This document shows positions 1 through 5,055 of a stretch of 5,055 bases of DNA, piece by piece. The notes below the pieces were generated by a model, which did no database searches, was not told the origin of the DNA, and was given only the letters and a program-made list of their open reading frames with translations. Both the position numbers and the translations under genes were made by a program. Origin of the DNA: Bacteroidetes bacterium UBA7692. Lineage in GTDB: Bacteria; Bacteroidota; Bacteroidia; Chitinophagales; LD1. Within the stretch, counting starts at the first letter, position 1. Each line of letters starts with the position of its first letter. Location of the stretch: NCBI GenBank assembly GCA_002482725.1, contig DLGO01000063.1:4206-9260 (forward strand). Direction: 5' to 3'.

Positions 1-247
1 TTTTGCCTGTGATGCCTGCAAAAGGCAGCAATTCCATAAAGGGTGAGTTTTCATCCAGCAGCAGCTCTATTCGCTCCCGCGCCAATAGCTTTCCTTCCGC
101 CTGTGCTTTCTGTATATGTCGCTCTTTGCCTTGGTACAGGCTTTCTTTCTTTTTATCCTCCAATTCCTTTACCAGCCCAAGCATGGCGTCGTAGTTCTGC
201 TTGTAGACATCGGAATTCTTATTGATATTGGATTTTATTGGTCTCAT
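1..247 (-). CDS. Acyl-CoA carboxylase carboxyltransferase (beta) subunit, N-terminal fragment
   Basis: An open frame starts with ATG at 247-245 and stays open for 82 codons to the window edge, so the C-terminal part lies outside. The protein begins MRPIKSNINKNSDVYKQNYD. Residues 14-50 are a charged helical segment (YDAMLGLVKELEDKKKE). It is followed by EGKLLARERIELLLDENSPF at 51-70 and MELLPFAGITGK at 71-82. The GKLLARERIxxLLDxxSPFxEL block is the typical opening of the carboxyltransferase domain in methylcrotonyl-CoA and propionyl-CoA carboxylase beta subunits. These enzymes move the carboxyl group from biotin to an acyl-CoA in the cytoplasm. The fit looks closer to the methylcrotonyl-CoA (leucine breakdown) type than to propionyl-CoA, but the substrate cannot be fixed from 82 residues. 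The gene starts three bases after the stop of the TetR gene (TAG-CAG-ATG), so the two are almost certainly co-transcribed and may be translationally coupled. No Shine-Dalgarno sequence is seen. Confidence 0.85.
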   Translation of the reverse strand, partial: MRPIKSNINKNSDVYKQNYDAMLGLVKELEDKKKESLYQGKERHIQKAQAEGKLLARERIELLLDENSPFMELLPFAGITGK

Positions 248-250
248 CTG

Positions 251-931
251 CTACGATTTAGTGTTGATTTTTGCAGTGCGTGCCGGTTTTCGTTTCTCTG
301 CAATCACGTTGTCTAATGGATCCAGCATAAGCAAAGGATGAATATGTGACTTACCTTTTTCTGTAAGATGTGGCAGTATCATCTCCCACATGGCCCTTCT
401 GGCGGCTTCTATATCGTGCTTCTTGTTGCCACGCAGTATTTCCTGCGACAACCAAAAGTAAAGCACCATCCAGATGTTCTCTGCAAGCCTCATATAAAAT
501 CCAGGGTAAGGCTCTGGCTGCATATTGCCTGTAGCTACAGAGTAATCGAGCATTGCCTTCATGTAGCCGATATTAGACTCTATATACTGCCTGTGCAGCT
601 TGGCTATGGCAGGGTAATCTTTTAATAAGTCAAAGGACTGTACATAAACAAATTTGTACTTAACGCTCAGCTTCAATATCGGCAAAGCCTGCTCGTGTAT
701 GTTTTCAAAAGAGGGAATCAACTGTACCGTAGATAGCAAAGCACCACGCTCTGCCTCCATTAGCTTAAACAGCTCCTCTATGATGTAGTCGGTATTCTTG
801 AAGTGATAAGCAAGGTTGCCAATACTGATACCTACAGCATTGGCAACATCGCGCAAAGTAGTGCTATGCACTCCTTTCTCATTAAACAACTTTAATGAAG
901 CCTGTAATATTTTTTGCTTGGTAGTGGACAC
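251..931 (-). CDS. TetR/AcrR-family transcriptional regulator
   Basis: A 226-residue protein of usual TetR length. Residues 1-50 form the DNA-binding domain: helix 1 is KQKILQASLKLFNEKG (5-20), and the helix-turn-helix runs TTLRDVANAVGISIGNLAYH (24-43) followed by FKN, matching the family pattern TTxRDIAxxxGxSxGxLYYHFKN. The remainder is a mostly helical ligand/dimerisation domain rich in aromatics (for example ENIWMVLYFWLSQEI, 151-165). It ends in a basic, probably disordered tail (AEKRKPARTAKINTKS, 211-226). The start is GTG at 931-929. A TAG stop lies in frame immediately upstream (934-932), and no ATG occurs before residue 58, inside the protein, so GTG is essentially forced. The gene lies three bases upstream of an acyl-CoA carboxylase gene, which suggests it controls that operon, possibly in response to an acyl-CoA. 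The ligand is unknown. A strong promoter and a palindrome sit directly at its 5' end, consistent with autorepression. Confidence 0.93.
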   Translation of the reverse strand: MSTTKQKILQASLKLFNEKGVHSTTLRDVANAVGISIGNLAYHFKNTDYIIEELFKLMEAERGALLSTVQLIPSFENIHEQALPILKLSVKYKFVYVQSFDLLKDYPAIAKLHRQYIESNIGYMKAMLDYSVATGNMQPEPYPGFYMRLAENIWMVLYFWLSQEILRGNKKHDIEAARRAMWEMILPHLTEKGKSHIHPLLMLDPLDNVIAEKRKPARTAKINTKS

Positions 932-935
932 CTAA

Positions 936-965
936 CAAAGGTATTACAACCTTTAATATTTCCAA
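936..965 (-). promoter_or_regulatory. Bacteroidota-type promoter for tetR-carboxylase
   Basis: On the minus strand a TTG (-33 element, 965-963) is followed by exactly 19 bases (962-944) and then TACCTTTG (943-936), a perfect match to the Bacteroidota -7 consensus TAnnTTTG. The last G of the -7 element lies four bases before the GTG start of the TetR gene, so transcription is predicted to begin at or within a few bases of the start codon. This promoter would separate the tetR-carboxylase unit from upstream thrS. Confidence 0.75.
937..954. promoter_or_regulatory. Candidate TetR operator palindrome
   Basis: AAAGGT (937-942) and ACCTTT (949-954) form a perfect 6-bp inverted repeat with a 6-bp spacer, so the half-sites are 12 bp centre to centre. 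It covers most of the -7 element (936-943) and the 3' half of the promoter spacer. A dimer bound here would block RNA polymerase. The size and symmetry suit a TetR dimer, and the regulator gene starts six bases away, so autorepression is the simplest reading. That the TetR protein binds here is inference. Confidence 0.5.
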
Positions 966-995
966 GAGAAATTAGTAATTCTGTTCTAATTTTTC
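966..995. repeat. Inverted repeat between thrS and the tetR promoter
   Basis: On the minus strand GAAAAATTAG (995-986) and CTAATTTCTC (975-966) can pair over 10 bp with one mismatch around a 10-base loop; the inner 7 bp (AAATTAG/CTAATTT) are perfect. It lies 37 bases past the thrS stop and directly abuts the -33 TTG of the next promoter. The stem is AT-rich and no T-run follows it, so it is a weak terminator candidate for thrS at best. It could equally be a second protein-binding site, or chance in AT-rich DNA. Confidence 0.3.
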
Positions 996-1031
996 AGAAA
1001 CGACAATTACAGCATGAAATAAGCAGTAGTA

Positions 1032-2960
1032 TTACTCGAAGTTTGCTACCTCGGTCAACACCTTGGTTATAAACTCATCCACGCTTACAATACCCTGGTC
1101 GCCCTGGCCTTGTCTTCTCACAGCCACTGTATTATCAGCAGCCTCCTTCTCTCCTACTACAAGCATGTACGGTACCTTACGGATTTCCGTATCGCGTATC
1201 TTCTTGCCTATTTTCTCGCTACGCGAGTCTATAGATACAGTAAAGTCTTTACCACGCAGCTTGTTCTGCAGCTCTTTGGCATAATCCATGTACTTGTCGC
1301 TTATCGGCAATATAGCAATCTGTTCAGGCGATAACCACAACGGGAACTTACCCGCGTAGTGCTCTAACAGGAAGCCTATCATCCTTTCGTGGGTAGAAAG
1401 CGGTGCGCGGTGAATGATAAGAGGACGCTCTTTCTCGTTTTTATCATTGGTAAACCAAAGATCAAAACGCTCAGCCTGTGCAAAATCTACCTGATTGGTA
1501 GCAATGGTAAACTCACGGCCAATAGCACTCCATATCTGTATATCAATCTTAGGACCATAGAAAGCAGCTTCGTCGGCCACTTCAATAAATGGCAGTCCGC
1601 TCTTCACCAACACCCTGCGAACCATGTCCTCGGTCTGTTGCCAAAGTGGAGCATTGTCAATATACTTTTTACCCAACTTAGCCGGATCGTGCGTACTGAA
1701 GCGCATCTGGTATTTACCTATACCAAATATCTTAAAATACTTAACGTACAGCTCGTTCACTTTCATGAACTCCTCTTCAAACTGCTCTGTAGTGCAATAA
1801 ATGTGTGCATCGTTCATTTGCATGCTACGCACGCGCATTAAGCCAAATAACTCGCCACTCTGCTCATAGCGGTAGCAAGTACCGTATTCAGCAAAACGCT
1901 GTGGCATATCCCTATAGCTCTTTGGTGTAGCACCAAATATTTTGTGGTGGTGCGGGCAGTTCATCGCTTTAAGGTAGTACTTAGCGCCATCCATTTCCAT
2001 AGGTGGAAACATACTGTCGGCGTAGTACGGCAAGTGTCCGCTGCGTATATACAAAGCCTCTTTGGCGATATGAGGTGTTTTTACACGCACATAACCCTGC
2101 TCATTTTCATTTTTCTTAGCCAGTGCTTCCAGTTTCTCTATAATAGCAGCACCTTTTGGCAACCACAATGGTAAGCCCGGACCCACTTCATCATCAAAGG
2201 TAAATATCTCTAAGTCGCGGCCCAGTGTCCTGTGGTCGCGTTTTTTGCGCTCCTCCAACAGCTCCAGGTATTCTTTCAGTTGTTGCTCTTTAGGAAACGA
2301 TATGCCGTAGATACGGGTAAGCTGCTTGTTCTTTTCATCGCCCCTCCAGTAAGCCCCGGCTATGCTCAAAAGCTTGATAGATTTGATAGCTCCTGTGCTT
2401 GGAATGTGTGGCCCACGGCAAAGGTCGGTAAACTCACCTTGCTTGTAGAAAGTGATTTCACCGTCTTCCAGGCTTTCTATCAGTTCCAGCTTGTAGGGGT
2501 CTTGCTTGTCTGTAAAGTATTTAAGCGCATCTGCTTTAGATACATCAGAACGCACGTATTTGCTGTCTTTAGCAGCCAGCTCGCGCATTTTTGCTTCAAG
2601 TCTGGTAAGCTCTTCCTCGCTCAGCTTCTTATCGCCTAAGTCTATGTCGTAGTAAAAACCTTCGTCGATAGCAGGACCTATACCTAACTTTACACCAGGG
2701 TGCAATGCTTCCAAAGCCTCTGCCATCAAGTGGGCAGATGAATGCCAGAAAGTCTTTTTACCATCTGTATCGTCCCATGTAAGGAGTTTAAGAGAAGCAT
2801 CTTTTTCTATCGTTCGCGTCAAATCCCAAACTACGCCATCGACCTGTGCGGCCAATACTTTTTTTGCTAATCCCTGGGAAATGCTTTCCGCTACTTGTAG
2901 TGCCGTAACTGCAGATTCATACGAGCGAACTGCGCCATCTGGCAATGTGATGTTTATCAT
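1032..2960 (-). CDS. thrS: Threonine--tRNA ligase (threonyl-tRNA synthetase)
   Basis: Charges tRNA-Thr with threonine in the cytoplasm, a class II aminoacyl-tRNA synthetase. At 642 residues it has the full bacterial length. In order: the TGS domain (about 1-61); the editing domain that hydrolyses Ser-tRNA-Thr, with H73 and H77 of HSSAH plus C181 and H185 of CRGPH; the catalytic core (about 243-540); and the anticodon-binding domain (about 543-642, from SPEQIAILPIS). The zinc ligands are all present: C335 in AMNCPHH, H386 in NDAHIY and H517 in IIHRAP. Motif 2 is seen as RYEQSGELFGLMRVRSMQMN (364-383) and motif 3 as HRAPLSTHERMIGF (517-530), with arginine 526. The usual QDDAH of many bacteria is QMNDAH here. 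The start is ATG at 2960-2958, beginning MINITLPDG as in other ThrS proteins. It lies 52 bp downstream of ffh, and I see no clear promoter or ribosome binding site in that gap, so co-transcription with ffh is possible. No T-box or long structured leader is visible. Confidence 0.98.
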   Translation of the reverse strand: MINITLPDGAVRSYESAVTALQVAESISQGLAKKVLAAQVDGVVWDLTRTIEKDASLKLLTWDDTDGKKTFWHSSAHLMAEALEALHPGVKLGIGPAIDEGFYYDIDLGDKKLSEEELTRLEAKMRELAAKDSKYVRSDVSKADALKYFTDKQDPYKLELIESLEDGEITFYKQGEFTDLCRGPHIPSTGAIKSIKLLSIAGAYWRGDEKNKQLTRIYGISFPKEQQLKEYLELLEERKKRDHRTLGRDLEIFTFDDEVGPGLPLWLPKGAAIIEKLEALAKKNENEQGYVRVKTPHIAKEALYIRSGHLPYYADSMFPPMEMDGAKYYLKAMNCPHHHKIFGATPKSYRDMPQRFAEYGTCYRYEQSGELFGLMRVRSMQMNDAHIYCTTEQFEEEFMKVNELYVKYFKIFGIGKYQMRFSTHDPAKLGKKYIDNAPLWQQTEDMVRRVLVKSGLPFIEVADEAAFYGPKIDIQIWSAIGREFTIATNQVDFAQAERFDLWFTNDKNEKERPLIIHRAPLSTHERMIGFLLEHYAGKFPLWLSPEQIAILPISDKYMDYAKELQNKLRGKDFTVSIDSRSEKIGKKIRDTEIRKVPYMLVVGEKEAADNTVAVRRQGQGDQGIVSVDEFITKVLTEVANFE

Positions 2961-3012
2961 AAACTATTTAAAAATTAATAATTGCGAATATAAGTGTGTA
3001 ATGTATTGAATG

Positions 3013-4338
3013 CTACTTGCCTATGCCTTTCATCATGCGACCTGCTGCATTCATTTTTTGCATGCTCTTCATCATTTTCTTCATTTCCTCGAATTGTTTC
3101 AGGAACTGGTTTGTTTCCTGAATAGAGTTGCCGCTACCCTTGGATATGCGCTGGCGGCGTGTACCATTCAGCAAATCTGGGTTTTCGCGCTCTTCCGGAG
3201 TCATGGATAATATCAGGGCTTCAATTTTCTTAAAGCTGTCGTCTTTGATATCTACATCTTTAATAGCCTTGCCCATACCAGGTATCATGCCCAACAGGTC
3301 TTTCATGTTACCCATTTTCTTGATCTGGTTCAACTGATACAGGAAGTCATTAAAGTCAAACTGGTTCTTACGCAATTTGGCTTCCAACTCACGGGCTTTT
3401 TTCTCGTCGTATTGCTCCTGGGCTTTTTCTACAAACGATACTATATCACCCATGCCGAGGATACGCTGCGCCATACGGTCAGGATAGAATACATCCAGTG
3501 TATCTACCTTCTCCCCTGTGCTTACAAACTTGATCGGCTTGCCAACTGTGTAGGTAATAGTCAATGCCGCACCACCACGTGTATCACCATCTAATTTTGT
3601 AAGTACCACGCCGCTGAAAACCAGCCTATCGTTGAATGCCTTTGCTGTGTTTACAGCATCCTGACCTGTCATACTATCTACAACAAACAGGATTTCGTCC
3701 GGCTTGGTAGCAGATTTTACAGCAGCTATCTCATTCATCATCTCCTCGTCTACAGCAAGACGGCCGGCAGTATCTATTATTACCAGGTCATACCCTTGCT
3801 GCTTGGCATGTGCGATACCGTTAAGGGCGATTTTTACAGGATCCTTACTTTCTTTTTCATGGTAAACAGGAATGCCGATTTTCTCTCCAAGAACTATCAA
3901 CTGATCAATCGCCGCCGGACGGTAAACGTCACCTGCAACCATCAATGGCTTTTTGAATTTCTTTGTTTTCAGGAAGTAGGCCAGCTTGTGCGTAAAGGTA
4001 GTTTTACCTGAACCCTGCAAGCCCGCAATCAACACTACCGCCGGGCTGCCTTTCAGGTTGAAATCAGAAGCTGTGCCGCCCATTAACTGGGTAAGCTCAT
4101 CGCTCATAATCTTTACCATCAACTGCGACGGGCTAACGCTGGTCAATACATTCTGACCTAAAGCTAATTCTTTAACCTTATCAGTAAAGTCCTTGGCAAT
4201 CTTGTAGTTAACGTCGGCATCTACCAAGGCGCGGCGCACCTCTTTAATGGTTTCAGCTACGTTTATCTCGCTGATCTTTCCTTGTCCTTTCAGCGTTTTA
4301 AACGCACTGTCTAACCGTTCCTGTAAATTTTCAAACAT
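3013..4338 (-). CDS. ffh: Signal recognition particle protein Ffh (SRP54 homologue)
   Basis: The GTPase subunit of the signal recognition particle. It binds SRP RNA and signal sequences of nascent membrane proteins and docks with FtsY at the inner membrane. At 441 residues it has the usual length. The N domain (1-about 90, beginning MFENLQERLDSAFKTLKG) is followed by the G domain: G1 GLQGSGKT (106-113), the insertion-box region DVYRPAA (137-143), G3 DTAGR (189-193), G4 TKLD (247-250), and GDTRGGAAL (251-259) leading to the closing loop STGEK (273-277). The methionine-rich M domain spans about 326-441. It includes the finger-loop region KKMGNMKDLLGMIPGMGK (340-357) and the SRP RNA-binding segment RRQRISKGSGNS (394-405), and ends in a Met/Lys-rich tail. 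All key residues look intact. The ATG start at 4338-4336 gives the canonical MFENL N-terminus. The gene sits between gap and thrS, all on the same strand. Confidence 0.98.
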   Translation of the reverse strand: MFENLQERLDSAFKTLKGQGKISEINVAETIKEVRRALVDADVNYKIAKDFTDKVKELALGQNVLTSVSPSQLMVKIMSDELTQLMGGTASDFNLKGSPAVVLIAGLQGSGKTTFTHKLAYFLKTKKFKKPLMVAGDVYRPAAIDQLIVLGEKIGIPVYHEKESKDPVKIALNGIAHAKQQGYDLVIIDTAGRLAVDEEMMNEIAAVKSATKPDEILFVVDSMTGQDAVNTAKAFNDRLVFSGVVLTKLDGDTRGGAALTITYTVGKPIKFVSTGEKVDTLDVFYPDRMAQRILGMGDIVSFVEKAQEQYDEKKARELEAKLRKNQFDFNDFLYQLNQIKKMGNMKDLLGMIPGMGKAIKDVDIKDDSFKKIEALILSMTPEERENPDLLNGTRRQRISKGSGNSIQETNQFLKQFEEMKKMMKSMQKMNAAGRMMKGIGK

Positions 4339-4360
4339 GTCTTATCTATTATTTGCGGTT

Positions 4361-4385
4361 AAGGCAAGACGATTTGCCTTGCCTT
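4361..4385. repeat. Perfect 8-bp inverted repeat in the ffh leader
   Basis: AAGGCAAG (4361-4368) and CTTGCCTT (4378-4385) are exact inverted copies around a 9-base loop. It lies 22 bases upstream of the ffh ATG, so if transcribed it would form a hairpin in the ffh 5' untranslated region. No T-run follows on the minus strand, so it does not look like a terminator. Possible roles are an mRNA leader stem-loop or a protein-binding site; nothing in the sequence decides between them. Confidence 0.45.
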
Positions 4386-4412
4386 CCATTGCTTTTCTTA
4401 ATTATTATCCCT

Positions 4413-4429
4413 TAGCGGAAAAACCGCTA
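4413..4429 (-). promoter_or_regulatory. Alternative hairpin overlapping the gap terminator stem
   Basis: On the minus strand TAGCGG (4429-4424), a TTTTT loop (4423-4419) and CCGCTA (4418-4413) form a perfect, GC-rich 6-bp stem. Its first four bases are shared with the 3' arm of the larger upstream stem (4426-4447), and its loop contains that stem's T-run. The two structures are therefore mutually exclusive, an arrangement like an attenuator or anti-terminator. Function is inference. Confidence 0.4.
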
Positions 4430-4447
4430 CCAGGCAAACCCGGCAGC
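4419..4447 (-). terminator. Candidate intrinsic terminator after gap
   Basis: On the minus strand GCTGCCGGG (4447-4439) pairs over all 9 positions with CCTGGTAGC (4434-4426) around a TTTG tetraloop (4438-4435); two of the pairs are G-U wobbles. Two bases later comes a run of five T (4423-4419). It begins nine bases after the gap stop codon. A GC-rich stem followed by a short U-tract fits a Rho-independent terminator, although the U-tract is short. Confidence 0.5.
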
Positions 4448-4456
4448 CTATCGTAT

Positions 4457-5055
4457 TTAATAGTATACTAACCTTCTAACGCCTGCAAGGTGCTTGGCCA
4501 AACGTACCACCTGGCAAGTATAGCCAAACTCGTTATCGTACCATGCGTATACCACTATGCGCTTTCCATCTTCACTTACAATTGTAGCTTTGCTGTCAAT
4601 TTCACAAGCGTGTGAATTACCGATTACATCGCTGCTCACCAGCTCATCGCTTACGCTGAAATCTATTTGCTCTACCAATTCGCCATATAAAGAAGCATCG
4701 CGTAGAAGGTTGTTCACCTCTTCTACGGTAGTCTGTCTTTTAACATTCAGGCTCAATATTGCAAGGCTGACGTTTGCTACCGGCACACGTACTGCGTTGG
4801 AAGTCAGCTTGCCTGCAAAGTGAGGGAAAATTTTAGTTACTGCTTTGCCTGCACCGGTTTCGGTTATCACCATGTTTTGTGGTGCACCGCGACCCCTGCG
4901 TGATTTTTTGTGGAAATTGTCCAGCAAGTTCTGGTCATTTGTGTAAGCGTGTATGGTTTCTACGTGCCCTTGCTCTATACCAAATGCATCTTCCAACACT
5001 TTTAAAGCAGGCGTAATAGCATTGGTAGTACAGCTAGCTGCGGTAAATATTTTTT
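4457..5055 (-). CDS. gap: Glyceraldehyde-3-phosphate dehydrogenase, C-terminal part
   Basis: Oxidises glyceraldehyde 3-phosphate to 1,3-bisphosphoglycerate with NAD(P) in glycolysis, or the reverse in gluconeogenesis. Only the last 198 codons are in the window; the N-terminal Rossmann domain lies beyond 5055. The visible part starts KIFTAASCTTN, holding the active-site cysteine (codon 5032-5030), and continues with the catalytic histidine of IHAYTNDQN (codon 4951-4949). NAVRVPVANVS carries the phosphate-binding arginine and WYDNEFGY the asparagine that contacts the nicotinamide. The frame is open through the window edge, so the GTG at 4999 is an internal valine (KVLEDAFG) and not a start. Segments such as SRRGRGAPQNMVITETGAGK and the end GYTCQVVRLAKHLAGV differ from the standard 330-residue enzyme. 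They resemble, from memory, a longer GAPDH subfamily of about 480 residues. The stop is TAA at 4459-4457, followed by a terminator-like hairpin. Confidence 0.95.
   Translation of the reverse strand, partial: KIFTAASCTTNAITPALKVLEDAFGIEQGHVETIHAYTNDQNLLDNFHKKSRRGRGAPQNMVITETGAGKAVTKIFPHFAGKLTSNAVRVPVANVSLAILSLNVKRQTTVEEVNNLLRDASLYGELVEQIDFSVSDELVSSDVIGNSHACEIDSKATIVSEDGKRIVVYAWYDNEFGYTCQVVRLAKHLAGVRRLVYY

Noticed and set aside
3..316. Overlapping small plus-strand open frames at the left edge
   Set aside because: They are antisense to the carboxylase N-terminus and the end of the TetR gene, both of which have clear family motifs on the minus strand. The plus-strand translations are low-complexity or hydrophobic and unrecognisable.
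966..995. Calling this inverted repeat a true intrinsic terminator for thrS
   Set aside because: The stem is AT-rich with a mismatch and is followed by TTGGAAATATT rather than a T-run, so it is reported only as a repeat.
1389..1841. Longest plus-strand open frame (150 codons) antisense to thrS
   Set aside because: It lies entirely opposite the conserved catalytic core of thrS, resembles no family I know, and is explained by codon structure on the other strand. The same holds for the other plus-strand frames opposite thrS, ffh, gap and tetR.
2961..3012. Possible promoter or T-box-like leader before thrS
   Set aside because: TATATTCG on the minus strand is one base off the -7 consensus, but no TTG lies 19 bases upstream of it. 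Only 52 bp separate the genes, too little for a T-box.
4457..4999. GAPDH starting at the GTG at 4999 as a complete 180-residue protein
   Set aside because: The frame stays open to the window edge and upstream codons encode the active-site motif ASCTTN, so the gene is cut by the window and this GTG is an internal valine.
1..5055. Mobile element, CRISPR array, tRNA/rRNA gene or defence system
   Set aside because: The gaps between genes are 3 to 118 bp. None holds spaced direct repeats, transposase ends or tRNA-like cloverleaf sequence, and every gene is a recognisable housekeeping or metabolic type.

Overview
This window is a conserved housekeeping stretch of a bacterial chromosome, most likely from the phylum Bacteroidota and perhaps a Chitinophagales-like lineage. 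Three things support this. The protein sequences of ThrS, Ffh and GAPDH have a Bacteroidota flavour. There is a textbook Bacteroidota-type promoter (TTG, 19-bp spacer, TAnnTTTG). I see no clear Shine-Dalgarno sequence before the starts. The phylum is a fairly confident inference; the family is only a guess.

All real genes lie on the minus strand, so transcription runs from high to low coordinates. In that order they are: the C-terminal half of a glyceraldehyde-3-phosphate dehydrogenase (5055-4457, truncated by the window edge); a 118-bp gap holding a terminator-like hairpin, an overlapping alternative hairpin and a separate inverted repeat; ffh, the signal recognition particle GTPase (4338-3013); a 52-bp AT-rich gap; thrS, threonyl-tRNA synthetase (2960-1032); a 100-bp gap with a strong promoter and a palindrome; a TetR-family repressor (931-251); and, three bases after the repressor's stop, the first 82 codons of a biotin-dependent acyl-CoA carboxylase carboxyltransferase subunit (247-1, running off the window).

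Functionally there are two blocks. The first (gap, ffh, thrS) is core metabolism, membrane-protein targeting and translation. The second (tetR plus carboxylase) looks like a self-contained, probably autoregulated operon for acyl-CoA metabolism. Its promoter overlaps a perfect AAAGGT-N6-ACCTTT palindrome. The -7 element ends only four bases before a GTG start codon that is itself preceded directly by an in-frame stop, so a leaderless mRNA is likely. No mobile element, CRISPR array, tRNA, rRNA or defence system is visible, and I found no previously undescribed multi-gene system. The most interesting signals are regulatory: the leaderless repressor promoter/operator and the mutually exclusive hairpins between gap and ffh.
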